Assembly (NCBI GenBank): GCA_963978545.1
Contig: OZ021729.1
Location: forward strand, 10,529,501 to 10,593,500
Direction of reading: 5' to 3'
DNA length: 64,000 nucleotides
Origin: Linyphia triangularis
Taxonomy: Eukaryota > Arthropoda > Arachnida > Araneae > Linyphiidae
Shown: in pieces, positions 22,918 through 34,514 of the stretch
Numbering within the stretch: the stretch's first letter is position 1
How the letters are laid out: each line of letters opens with the position of its first letter
The notes under the pieces: generated by a model
What the model saw: only the letters and a program-made list of their open reading frames with translations
Told to the model about the DNA's origin: nothing
Database searches by the model: none
Made by a program: the position numbers and the translations under genes

Positions 22918-24420
22918 TAATTAACTCAGTTTGAGAACACATTTCTGATAAAGAAAAGTTTAATTGACTAAAAATAATTTTAAGTTAAATAATAATAATA
23001 AAAAATAAAAAAACACTGATTACCATGCTTTGATTTGATTTGGTGGTGGTTTTGCTTGATTATGCTTCCCGGGAGACCAATTACCATGCCATGCTTTTTG
23101 AGCTGTGTTTTGGAGCAACAATATAATGTCAACTAGAGTATTGCCACTGCATATATCTAAAACTAAGACAATTTATGTATGGTTACGTCATAGTCAATTG
23201 CTTATACAACGTATAAATAAAATGGATATTTTTGATTGGTTTAAAATTTGAATATGTTTTTAAATCTGTACTTTTCATTAGTTGGATTTTGATACCATGT
23301 GTGCTTCAAAAATTTCTTTTGTCATGAAATGAAAAATTTTACTTCTTAATTAGTTTCCAAATTTTTGATTTCACGTACTTTCCTTTTCTTTTTAATTATG
23401 TGTTATTTTTTTATTGACATGCTGAGTTATATAACGAATTGAAAAACTCGTTTCAATCAAATGCATTCACGTGCATTATTAAATATAAATATGCTCAGCT
23501 TACAAATTTCCTAAGTTACATATAAGCACACACAATGAATTTATTTTCTGATTACAACACGATATGCTTATAAATATTCTAGAGCAGCGTTTGCCATTAA
23601 CTTTTAGAGATGAGCGGTATAAGTTATGTTCCAGTTTTTTGTGGGCCGCAGATTTTTACAGAATATGCCAAAATGATTCCTATATATTTTTTTTTTTCAT
23701 TTTTAGGAGTTAAAAAAAATATTCTCATTAGATTTTCTTAGCTAAGATTATCAAGTTTTAGATTATTAAGAAAAAACTATTATAAACTATTCAAGTTTTA
23801 GATTATCAAGCATTAGATTATCAAGTCTAAAAAAATAAGCGAATCTTTAATTAAAACCTGTCTATTGTGTTTTTTTGTGACTTCTGACTTGACATAATAT
23901 TCAATAAAGGTATTTAAATCATAATTTCCATATATTCTGCTGATTTATTCGATATCATCAATCTTACTGATCATGTTATTCATTTGCTTAAACTAATCAT
24001 GGACGTATATGTTAAAGTTTAAGCTGACTTATGATGGATTTTAGTGTATTTGTAATTTGGCAAGTAGCAAGGACTCTTTATCCGAATGATATACATTTTT
24101 GCAAGTAGTGTTTTTCATATTCATATAAATTGTGTGATCAGTTTACATCAGCATCATATGTCCAGAAAACACTCAAATCTAAACATGTTATTTTAATAAA
24201 TTTTGTTTGCTTAATCGTATAAATATGGGGGGGGGGGTAATAGATATTTTATTATCTATCCATAACATCCAGGATATATTTTTCAAAAGTCAGGTTTATA
24301 CAGAATTCTGATATCCAAAAGATATGTCATATATGCATCGTTTATTGCATTAAAAATATATTCGTTTTCGGTATACAATGCAATTTATTTGTCTGGAATC
24401 CTTGTAAATCTATTACTTAT
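22918..24420. other. AT-rich, unassigned
   Basis: 23740-23830 has short direct repeats of AAGTTTTAGATTATCAAG. Near 23585-23650, AGAGCAGCGTTTGCCATTAA and GTGGGCCGCAG recall one end of hAT MITEs, but no partner end is seen. A G-run lies at 24227-24237. Confidence 0.4.
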
Positions 24421-25172
24421 TACTTTCAATTACCCATGTGTATACATAGGGTAATGAAAGTATAGTATTCAGTAAAAAAAAATGTGGGTGTTTTTTTTTT
24501 TTTTTTTTTTTGCATTTCTCTATGATTTGGATTATCCTGAATTCAAAACTGTTATCTAGAAAAAATGTGTCTGTGTGTCTGTGGTCAGCATAACTCCCGA
24601 ACAATTTGACCTACGATATTCAAATTTGGTGTGGAAGTTGATGATGGCACAGGGATCTACCATTAGGGTTTTCGTCAAAACCGCGCATGCAAATAATGTA
24701 GTTGCCATTGAAAAAATAGTGTTTTTCAGTAATTGCTAAAAAACGTCTGAAACGATTTTGTTCAAAATTGCTGTGATAATTCCTCTTGAGGTGTTCTAAT
24801 CATCCCCACCTCCGAAATTCCCGTAAAAATGTTTGAATGGCGTAAAAAGTTGAAGAATGAATGCCTTTAACACAGAGTTCTCTTTCCTTGAGCATACCTC
24901 ATCAACGATTGTTTTTTCTTCTCTCCTCAGTTTCACTTATGGGAAACGATAATATACGAATTATAGAAAAGTAAATTGCCTAAATCATCATTTTGGCGAA
25001 TTTTTTTTTTTTAAAGACCCATGCAAGAATTATCGCAAAAAATATCACCTAACTGGCCATTTTTGCTAAATGAATGATGAAAATATAAAAACCGTAAATG
25101 ACACAAATCCACATCAGTATTATAGGGTAATTGAAAGTTGTGCGATGTTCAACACGCCTAGTTTTTATTATA
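24421..25172 (-). repeat. Element A, inverted copy with terminal palindrome
   Basis: Begins with the palindromic end (TACTTTCAATTACCCATGTG, TATACATAGGGTAATGAAAG). It then runs through the A boxes in reverse: GTGTGTCTGTGGTCAGCATA, CGCGCATGC, CGATTTTGTTCAAAATTGCT, TGAGGTGTTCTAATCATCCC, TTCCTTGAGCATACCTCATC, and ATTGAAAGTTGTGCGATGTT. The part between the palindrome and GCATTTCTC is replaced by a T-run. Confidence 0.85.
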
Positions 25173-26279
25173 ATTATAGTCTATATTAAAGAAACGTAAC
25201 TTTACAATCGAAATTACATCTTCCACATTGAAAAACTGATTAATTCAAAATCGAAAATCTGACTAAAATTTTATAATGATTTGTTCGGAATTCCGATAAG
25301 ATGATAATTTTTATCATTCATTCCAATATTCAACAAATTTATTTCAACAAATATTTTTATTGCTTTGAAAAGAAATTCATTTCCGGAATACATGCAGTTT
25401 GGATATCCGGAATCCAAATAAATTAATAGTTAACTTTTACTGTAATTATAGTAAAGAATGGTGAGTTTTTTCTTGAAATAACTTACTGAAAGGCATCCGG
25501 CCAATATTGATTATATTATTCAAAATCGGAAATTTGATTTTAAATTTTTGTAATGGTTTGACAATTCGGATAAAAGTAACCTGGAATTTGGTTTATAGGC
25601 CAAATTAAAATAACTTCGTGAATTTTACCAATTGTAAAATCGTATAAAACGAACAACTATGACATTTGATTCTTTTATAGCAAAATTCTAATTTCTCATG
25701 AACCAGAATAACATCTAATATCGCCTCTGTTTACATCTGTGCATGGAATGTATTTTCCTCTATAATCATGGCACATTCGCAATCTACCATTTTATGCACA
25801 AAATGGTGAACGCTCAAGTCAATGAGATTCTGACCGTTCAACTTTTACCCGGAATTTAATACTGGCACAATTAAACGATCACTATGAATTGTTGCAATTG
25901 AAATTATTAAAACCAAAATATATATATATATAAAAAAATTATTATTATCTGCTCTCGAAAAGCATACAAACATTAACTGAATTAAGAAAATTTAAAATAA
26001 ATATGGTATCCTTTATTTTGTCCTTGCAAAAAGTAAGAATTAAATTTTGCTGAATACTATAAAGTAGTTTGCATTCTATTATTATTAAAAACTCTTTAAC
26101 AATCAATCAAGTATTAAATCCGCAATACTAAAATAAATTTGTCGCATCAATAATTTTGTTTCAGTTTTATAATTGTGTTGTTTAGATTGACCAATAACCG
26201 AACGATCAAATTCAAAGGGAATTCTTTGACGATTTGCATTTCAATTCCTACATTATTTTCTATGTTTTATAAATTGTTA
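25173..26279. other. AT-rich, unassigned
   Basis: Scattered words GGAATTTGG, CCGGAAT and ATTCGGATAA recur (25280-25600). No exon or complete element is supported. Confidence 0.4.
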
Positions 26280-26480
26280 CCGGCAATAATGTATTAAATC
26301 CGGCATTCTATAGAATACCTGCACCTAGGCATTTTAAATTATTCCAAAAATTAGCCGGCAAAGTATAAAACGATTAAACATTTCACGCATTGCTCAGGCA
26401 TTCTAAAGAATGCCAAATGACAAACCGACCAAGTATAAAATACATCACCAATTTTTTGTATAGTTCATATAAATAACGAT
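26280..26480. repeat. Repeat with GGCATTCTATAGAATGCC palindromes and GGCAAAGTATAAAA boxes
   Basis: GGCATTCTATAGAATACC (26303) and GGCATTCTAAAGAATGCC (26397) are near-perfect 18-base palindromes, each followed by CCGGCAAAGTATAAAACG-type boxes. The sequence TAAAACGATTAAACATTTCA links them. The same set occurs inverted at 58255-58400. It is a dispersed family with short palindromic modules; no coding. Confidence 0.65.
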
Positions 26481-26759
26481 TTTACTTTTTATAAGAAATA
26501 AAGTTAAGTGAAATTGAAATTAAGTAAATTATCAACTTTCTTGGTACAACAAAAAGGTTCATATTTTATTTTGTTTCATTAATAAAATTCATAATTTTTT
26601 TTTTTTATTACTTAAATTCTTTTTAAGTATTTTAAATAAAAGCTTTTTCAAGGGCTGTTTTTCATTATTTTTTCAAAATTACAAATGTATTGTTGAGGAA
26701 GAACATTTTTTTTTTCTTCAAATTTTTATCATGGCTCTTTTTCATACTTTGCTAAAAAT
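26481..26759. other. AT-rich spacer
   Basis: Nothing recognised. Confidence 0.4.
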
Positions 26760-27060
26760 GCCGGTCATTATATAAGGTAGATCGGCATTTCGTACGTTGC
26801 CGGTCATGTGTTCTCAAACATACTTTTCTTGACGAGGGGCGGAGAATGAAGGAACAAGGGACAAGAATGAACAATGAAATCCCCATCAGAGTTTTCAGAA
26901 TCTGACCTTGAAAGGACCCACAGAAAGAGTGGCAGCAAATGATCAACGACACGTTCTGTCGAAAATCTGACCGGTTCGTGACGTCACTCCCCGTTTTCAA
27001 GTGAACGCTGGATCACGGGACGCTTTCCTAGAAAACCAGGGCTTTAGAGACGCTTTCTTT
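26760..27060. other. GC-richer non-repetitive block with a CRE-like TGACGTCA
   Basis: Base composition rises sharply here and falls again at 27070. GCCGGTCAT occurs twice (26762 and 26799), and CGTGACGTCACTCCCC lies near 26979. No frame runs through it with splice sites. It might be a regulatory or 5' non-coding region; position and composition are the only evidence. Confidence 0.3.
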
Positions 27061-27147
27061 TGAAACGGTTTATCATACTTTTTTTTTACAATGCTCTGTT
27101 TTCTGAATGAATTTAAGTAGTGAAAATGATTTAATTTTTTTTTTTTA

Positions 27148-27152
<5 letters not shown>

Positions 27153-27226
<74 letters not shown>
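27153..27226. repeat. (TA)n microsatellite, about 37 repeats
   Basis: Uninterrupted alternating TA. A 39-base T run follows at 27366-27404. Both are prone to slippage and assembly error. Confidence 0.95.
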
Positions 27227-27229
<3 letters not shown>

Positions 27230-27364
27230 TACACATTTTTATTGACTGGAAGGTTAAAATATAACATACGTATCGTTATGTTATTTTATTAAAATATTTG
27301 TTACTTTTAATTTGTCTTCTGCTGGCTCTGTAAGTTTATACAATAACAGACTTACATAGTTTTC

Positions 27365-27409
<45 letters not shown>

Positions 27410-27708
27410 ATTTAATGTGAAACAGAATTTGGTGAATATATGTGATATGTGAGCATGATAGGAATTAGAAAAAAATTACAAATATAGTAAATAAATTATT
27501 CGATTGCATCATGCTTCTTAATCGTTACTGAAATAATAAAAGGAAATAATGTTTGCTTCCAAATCAAAATAAAGTATTTTAATTGTCAATATGTGTTTTT
27601 CATGGTTCTCTCAAGTTAATTAACTATTTTTAGAAATAATAATCTTGCGGTTAAAGTTGTATTATTTTTATATTTATCTACCATTTTCAACATCATTTCC
27701 AGATTGGT

Positions 27709-27893
27709 TGGTGCCCATCTGATGGCTGTGTGGTTAGTTCTCTGGTCACACATGCCAAAAGGTGCTGGATCCGAATCCCGGATTAAGCAGGGATGTTCGT
27801 TGTGGTTCGGAATCCACGTTAAGCTGTAGGTCCCGTCGTAATTAGCCGTCATTGTGCATAAAAATAGGTCATTGAGCGTATAAACCAACCAAA
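27709..27893 (+). mobile_element. tRNA-derived SINE-3, copy 1, with 9-bp target duplication
   Basis: CAGATTGGT flanks both sides (27700-27708 and 27894-27902). The head has an A-box-like GATGGCTGTGTGGTTAG and a B-box GGATCCGAATCCC, the internal RNA polymerase III promoter. The tail contains CCACGTTAAGCTGTAGGTCC and ends CCAACCAAA. A related copy is at 61931-62080. Confidence 0.8.
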
Positions 27894-27902
27894 CAGATTG
27901 GT

Positions 27903-28639
27903 AGTATTTCTTCCATTTGTACTGCTTCCTTTATTGAACAAAATCAAATTGAAAATAAATCATTATTTGCAGTAATTTATTATTCATTTTGTTAAGTTTT
28001 AAATGAAAAGCATTAGTAAATAACCAAAGAATATCTAAGAATATTTTTCAATATTATTTGGAACGTTAACCCAATTAATAGATAAAAATGGAAAAGAAAA
28101 AAGCCGAACCTAACAAATCATGTGAGAAAATAGAATCGGTTTCTGTCAAGATTGGATCAAGGGAAAGATACTAAACTTTTCATTCCCCCCCCCCCCCCTC
28201 TCCTTCACCCGACAACGCGACCAGTCTTTTAACAAACGGAACAGATGTTCTTTGGTTCATTGAATTTTGCTTGCGAGACAAAAAAAAAAAGGAGGAACTG
28301 GAGGCCAGAGGCCAAACTGACCTAAAGCGACCCTCTATAACCATTTCAATTAGTTATCCCGCCAATCGATCTTATTATTTGTTCGCGTCTCTTGAATTGA
28401 TCTCGTATTTCATCGCCTGCTGGTTTTGTAAAGACTCTTGTCTCTTCAACACAAGCTTCACATTATCAGATTATCCAAAGAAATACTTCTTCCGTAGTAA
28501 AATAAAATAAATAAATAAAAAATACACCATTTTTTAAAAAAAAATCCGCAAATACCCTCATTTTCAAATTATCTTCCAAAATACCAGCCAAACTTTAAAA
28601 TACGGTAATTTTTGCAGGTAATTACCCGATTACCGGCTG
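27903..28639. other. Unassigned; C-run and a GC-richer tract
   Basis: A C-run at 28185-28198 precedes a less AT-rich tract (28200-28460). The plus-strand frame 28271-28510 starts in an A-run and has no family motif. Not called as a gene. Confidence 0.35.
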
Positions 28640-28870
28640 CTTGTGTAAGTTGTTAATTTAACCTTTTCACATGGGCTCCTGTGAGAGGAAGGGGGCATGT
28701 GACAATTTCGGAATTGGGGTGAGAGGAAGAAATTTCGACAGCACACATGGCCAGCCCATTCAGTTGGGACACAAAGGGGTATTTTGAAGCTGCTTGACAG
28801 GGGGGCAATTTAGTAAATGATAAGTGACTTTTACCTGCTAGGCGGGTTTTCGCTAACTGCATTTCTACGA
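28640..28870. other. GC-richer non-repetitive block
   Basis: GGGCATGTGACAATTTCGG and CAGGGGGGCAATTTAG are typical of its composition. Frames are short and without splice signals. It is unlike any other segment of the window. Confidence 0.3.
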
Positions 28871-30884
28871 TTTCCTTTGCTGAATGTTTATTCTTTTGGC
28901 TCTATGAAGTCTTGATATTTTTTTACTAAATTATTTTGCAAATGTTTAAAGTATCCAAACCATAAATAAAAACTTAACTTTAAGTTAACTTTAGTGAATT
29001 TTAAGAGCATTTAATATTCTGATTCCATAAATCTGTTAAAATTTGTCGTAAAACTCTTTTTAATATTTTTCAACTTTTAATTTAAATTTTTGTAGAATCA
29101 AATTATTTTAAAAGTGTTTATTTTAAACAAAATTTTTAAAATCAAAATTCCCTTTATTGCGTGTCGATAGTCATATGACCAATTGTTATCAATTTACAGG
29201 TTATGAAATAGAAATGAGGGATGTAAATTTGGTATATTATATTTTACACTTATGTTGTATTATTACTTTTATTTACTAAAGACAGATAGATAAATTTTCT
29301 ATAATCTGAAGAATTATAGTATGAAAGGTGTAAAATTAAAATAATACAGACAAAAAGTACAATAATATAATTTATCGTATGAGTTTTCATCCTTTTATTA
29401 AAAAAATATATAAAAATAAAAAAATGTCTTCAATTTTGACGATATGTAGCAACACAAATATTGTTTAGTTGGTGAAATTCCCGATAAGAGGAGGTGTAAA
29501 TTTCTGAAACATGATCTGAAGAAATTGAAAGACATAGGCCCTTGAAGAAAGTTATCTCCACAGTGTAATACAGGGGCTAAAATGACGTAGTTTTAAAAAA
29601 GAAGGTAAAGAAGATGAGAAGTGTACGCGAATCTTTTTTTATTTCAGTTCACATGTCATAAACATATTGTGAATAAAAACAGTCAGTAACTGTTGCAAAA
29701 TAACTGTTTTCTTTGTATGACTTTTATTTTACAATTTGGTTGATTACGTCTTCTGTAAATTTTTACGCGAATTTTAGTGGTGAGGATGTTGAAATTTTTT
29801 TTTTAAAGTAATAAACAATAATTGGTATATTCACTATAAAAACAAAAGTAATAAATATAACATTAATAAGCAGTTTTTAAAATAAATCAATATATATCCT
29901 TTCACGCTTTTGTACAATTGCTTTACTTTTTTTACATATATAAATGGCAGGCTTTTATAGTTCTTCACATATATGTATTTGAAATTCATTACAAGCAATA
30001 GGTACAGTTTCTATAACATATTTTTGAATAAAAAAAGGAAATAAACGTTTCACCTTTTACCTCTCTTGTCCAAAGTATTGAATCGTTATACCTTATTCTT
30101 GTACGTTGTTCTGTATTGGAGCATTTTGAATTTATAATAAAATATTGCAGTTTCTTACTTTAGAAAATAGTTTATGTTTATATAAAAAATGCAATAATTT
30201 TCAACTATTGTGACATAATGGATAAGTACTATTTAGAATATTTAAGAGAACTTAATAATTACACAGCAATCCAATCAATTATCCAATAATGATAAAATGT
30301 TTTATACGATAGTTCACTATTGAAACAAACTAAGATTTATACAAATAGTTAAAACTAATTGCATACAAGCAAAAAGAAAATAGTTAAAAGCACACTAAAA
30401 ATGTCATTCTGATTTCAAATATTTCATACCGCATTGAGAAACATTTTTAAGGTGTATTTTTATATTTTGGAAATCTGAATAGAAATGAAAAACAGATTAA
30501 ATTTTAACATTTATATTGAAAGTGTGCAACATTTTTATTTTATATCTCATTTTTTATTAGCATCCTAAATTTTAATTGCGTCATTAGATTTCCAACAAAA
30601 AGTAGGCTACTAATATATGTACATTTTCTATTTCTACCACACAATCTTGAAATTCCAAATCTTCCACACCTGTGAGGGGCGTGAATGACTGTCTTCAAGG
30701 ATGGACGACTGTATTGTACTACTACCAGTACCTTACAATGGCCAAGGAACACCCCTCTGGGTAGACTCCAATAGTGAAAATTTCTTTCCCCCCCTTCAAG
30801 AACGACCTTATGGTGAGCCCCTAGCTAATGTTGCATGCAAAATATATATATATATAAGGTTTCTGGGATAATTTTTCTTTTAAT
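28871..30884. other. About 2 kb of AT-rich DNA with no recognised feature
   Basis: No exon, RNA gene, TIR pair or tandem array is seen. The frame 30540-30752 (minus) has no identifiable domain. Confidence 0.45.
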
Positions 30885-31735
30885 TTTTTTTTTATTAATT
30901 AACAAATATTATAAATAAACGATTTATAATAAAGCTACATCTCTGAAATTTTCTAGATAAGTATAGTTTCGGCCTTCTAATTGGATTTTTGCTAAACAGA
31001 ATTTTAAAATTTTGATTTCTTTTTTTTTAAATTAATTTTTTTAATTAATTAACAAATATTTCATAAAACGATTTTTAATAGGACTACAGCTCTGAAATTT
31101 TCAACATAATTAGTTTTGGCCTTCTAATTAGACTTTTGACAAACATAATTTAAAATTTTGATTAGCTTTTTTTTAATTAATTTTTGTAATTAACAAATAT
31201 TTTACTAAACGATTTCTAATTGGCTATAGTTCTGAAATTTGTAACATAAGTAGTTTTTGCCTTTTAATTGGTCTTTTGAAAAATAGAATTTCTTCTAATA
31301 GGCCTAGAGCTTTGAAAATTTCAACATAGTTATGGCCTTCTAATTTTGTTTTTTACAAATAAGTGTTAAAATATTCTCAAATGGGTGTTATATTATTGTA
31401 TTACCAGGGATTTTTTTTTTTTTGCTTCTTGACAGGGTAGGGGCTTCTAATATTAAGGGTTTACGTAGCAATAACTTTTTAGGGAATGAAGCGAGCTTAT
31501 GCTTGCATAGCAATGAACCTTTCAACGTGTGAAGTAAGCCTGTGCTTATGTGTCAATGAACTTTTCAGAGAGCAAAGCCAGCTTGGTTTTGGGTATCAAT
31601 GAATCATCCTGCGAACAAAGCGTCAAAAGTTGGAACCTATACACCAATTACGGATCTCGGTCGGCAACGCAACTCTAACTAAAATATTGCACATAGCACA
31701 ATTTCGCAGCGAAGCACGGGTACTATTCAGCTAGT
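30885..31735 (-). repeat. Element B, inverted copy with internal tandem units
   Basis: Three to four units of about 150-160 bp (TTAACAAATATT, AAACGATTT, CTGAAATTTTC, TTTGGCCTTCTAATT) occupy 30885-31360. The element's end follows: TCTAATATTAAGGGTTTACG, GAATGAAGCGAGCTTATGCT, AGTAAGCCTGTGCTTATGTG, ACCTATACACCAATTACGGA, then GCGAAGCACGGGTACTATTC and AGCTAGT. The order mirrors 51066-52990. Confidence 0.8.
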
Positions 31736-32359
31736 TGCGAATAAAAACGAAAACTAATTAACTTCTGAAGTAATTCAGGAGATCATGCCTCTAGTGGCGC
31801 CATCTAGTTATAACTGGGGGACTAAATAGGGGAAAATGCAAAATTTTAAAGTAATAAAGAGATGGGAAATAAATATCATCAATATCTATATATAGTTTAA
31901 AAGACACGAGTCATATCTAATACGATCAGATTTTTCTGATTAAAAAATCAGGACATGTCTCTGCTATGGGAAAGGGATAATTTTTTTTACGTATTTATTT
32001 ATGGAGTTCGGAACACACAATTCTAAAATCTTCAATGTTTGCGGGTTTTTCGGAAGATATACAATATACATTGTAATTCATAGGTTTATTTAACTTTTTT
32101 ATTAGCTTTCAACCATACTTAATATATTTTTTTGAGGCTATAATCCAGAAACTCTGCAGAAATATGACAAGTTAATTTTAGTTATTAACAAAGATTTCAG
32201 AGTAATTGCAGAAAGTTGTGCCTTCTCAGAATTCCAAATTTTACTAACAATAGAAAATGTTCTTTCAATATCTGCAGTTTTCCCGACAAACTAAAGCTGA
32301 ATTCCACAATTTTCATAATTTGGCAATTTCAATTGAATGCTGGTGGAAATGTAAATGGG
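31736..32359. other. Unassigned, inner edge of the giant insertion
   Basis: AT-rich; no recognised gene or repeat. It sits between element B and satellite array 2. Confidence 0.4.
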
Positions 32360-33634
32360 TAATGTAAATGTCGTCAAAATCACTAAGATCACATACAGAT
32401 CACAATGTGATATCGCAGTGACAAAGCTTTCGTTGCGAAAATCGCATAAATCACATGGATGTCGCCAAAATCACTAAGATCACAATGTGATATCGCAGTG
32501 ACAAAGTTTTTGTTGCGAAAATCGCATAAATCACATGGATGTCGCCAAAATCACTAAGATCACATACAGATCACAATGTGATATCGCAGTGACAAAGCTT
32601 TCGTTGCGAAAATCGCATAAATCACATGGATGTCGCCAAAATCACTAAGATCACATACAGATCACAATGTGATATCGCAGTGACAAAGTTTTCGTTGCGA
32701 AAATCGCATAAATCACATGGATGTCGCCAAAGTCACTAAGATCACATACAGATCACAATGTGATATCGCAGTGACAAAGTTTTCGTTGCGAAAATCGCAT
32801 AAATCACATGGATGTCGCCAAAGTCACTAAGATCACATACAGATCACAATGTGATATCGCAGTGACAAAGTTTTCGTTGCGAAAATCGCATAAATCACAT
32901 GGATGTCGCCAAAATCACTAAGATCACATACAGATCACAATGTGATATCGCAGTGACAAAGCTTACGTTGCGAAAATCGCATAAATCACACGGATGTCGC
33001 CAAAGTCACTAAGATCACATACAGATCACAATGTGATATCGCAGTGACAAAGCTTTCGTTGCGAAAATCGCATAAATCACATGGATGTCGCCAAAATCAC
33101 TAAGATCACATACAGATCACAATGTGACATCGCAACGACAAAGCTTTCGTTGCGAAAATCGCATAAATCACATAGATGTCGCCAAAGTCACTAAGATCGC
33201 ATACTGATCACAATGTGATATAGCAGTGACGTGAGATTCGTTGATAAAATCACATAGATGTCCCCAAAATCACATAGAGATCACACTGATACCACAAAAA
33301 TAGCATAAATGTTAAAATGTGATATCCCTGTGTATCCCTGTGATATCGCAAAATTACGTCTTATATCACATACATGTCACAAAATGACTTATTTGTGATT
33401 TTCATTATATAAAATTATTTTGGGATATCACTGGATGTCGCTGCCATATCACTAAGTGACATCACGACTTCGTCACAGTGTGATGTCGCTGCGATATCAC
33501 ATGGAAGTCGAAAGTGACGTGAACTTTTGCGACATCGCTGCGATATCCCATGCAAGTCACATTGTGACCGTGATCTTTGCGACGAAAAACTTCGTTGCAG
33601 TGACGTAACTGTGACAAAGATGGTTAGTAGGGCA
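32360..33634 (-). repeat. 91-bp satellite array 2 (inverted) with outer end ATGGTTAGTAGGG
   Basis: About nine units (AATCACTAAGATCACATACA, GATCACAATGTGATATCGCA, GTGACAAAGCTTTCGTTGCG, ATGGATGTCGCCAA) are the reverse complement of array 1. One unit (about 32465) lacks ACATACAGATC. Units diversify after 33230, and the outer 400 bp is built of GATATCGC and TGTGAC words, ending in AAGATGGTTAGTAGGG next to element A sequence. Homogeneous inner units and decayed outer ones are usual for satellites maintained by unequal exchange. Confidence 0.9.
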
Positions 33635-33850
33635 CTGAAAAACATGATTTTTTCAAAGGCTACCTTATAAGCATGCGCGATTTTGACGAAAACCTTAATG
33701 GTAGGTCCCATGACCACCACTAACCCTCATACCAAATTTAAACATCGTAGATCCATTTGTTCGGGAGTTATGCTGACCCCCCCCCCCCAGACATAAATTT
33801 TTCTTGATAATTTTTTTGAAATCAGGATGTTCCAAAACGTGGAGAAATGC
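33635..33850 (+). repeat. Element A, right half, resuming after the insertion
   Basis: Starts CACTGAAAAACATGATTTTT, exactly where the left half at 11722 broke off, and continues through GCATGCGCGATTTTGACGAA, CCTTAATGGTAGGTCC, GGGAGTTATGCTGACC, a C-run (33778-33788), and TCAGGATGTTCCAAAACGTG. Same strand as the left half. Confidence 0.85.
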
Positions 33851-34419
33851 AAAATAATCGAAATTTACTTCCAGTTAAATAATAAATTAGAATAACTTCT
33901 GCTTTATTGGTATCGCAGTAGTTTTCTATTTCAAAATTTTTATATAATCGATATTCAGAAATCTAAAATAGTCTTTAAAAACGAACGTATAATTTTAACT
34001 CCAAATAAATCTTTTGTATAATAATGTCTCGTTTTTAAATAAATATGTTCTTATAAACAATCTTAACTAGATATGCGTGACATATTTTGAATATGAGTAG
34101 TTTTTATTAAGAAACATCTCGTTTAACTGGATTTTTTATTAGTTAATTTCATTTCGAAATGCATATTTATCTTTTAAGATATAGACCATTAATAACTAGC
34201 GGAAATTTATAACGAACTTTTAAATTAAACTCTGGTTATTTCAACTATTATAGTTATTACCTGTATAGCGTGACTGATAAGTTAGGGCTAAAATGAGATT
34301 AATGACGATAATTCGTGATTCATGTAATGGTAAAAATATTCGTGATTTACTAATTCTTTTTCAGTTGATTTTTTTTAATTTCTTTTGATAAATTACCCTC
34401 GTTTCTTATTTTTTCCTAG
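33851..34419. other. AT-rich; intron upstream of the plus-strand exon
   Basis: No recognised repeat. It ends in the polypyrimidine tract TTTCTTATTTTTTCCTAG, which is the acceptor of the next exon. Confidence 0.5.
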
Positions 34420-34492
34420 GAATTATTTGGCAGTGACTTTCTCTTTGGAAAATTTGACAGTGATCTGTTGGAACCTCCCGATGATATAGAAA
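34420..34492 (+). CDS. Internal coding exon (24 codons) of the plus-strand gene
   Basis: Acceptor TTTTTTCCTAG and donor A|GTAAGC bound a 73-nt exon open in the frame ELFGSDFLFGKFDSDLLEPP followed by DDIE. The last base A joins GC of the exon at 43828 to give AGC (Ser), so the two exons are in phase. The peptide is acidic with aromatic residues. I do not recognise the family. The intron downstream is 9.3 kb and full of repeats. Earlier exons are not visible in the window, so they lie upstream beyond it or are hidden among the repeats. Confidence 0.75.
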
Positions 34493-34514
34493 GTAAGCAA
34501 TTGGTTTTATTTTA

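Noticed and set aside
23585..23650. hAT-type MITE end (CAGCGTTTGCC, GTGGGCCGC)
   Set aside because: Only one possible end is seen, with no inverted partner or 8-bp duplication.
28271..28510. 79-codon plus-strand ORF in a GC-richer tract
   Set aside because: It begins in an A-run, has no domain, and no acceptor or donor bounds it.
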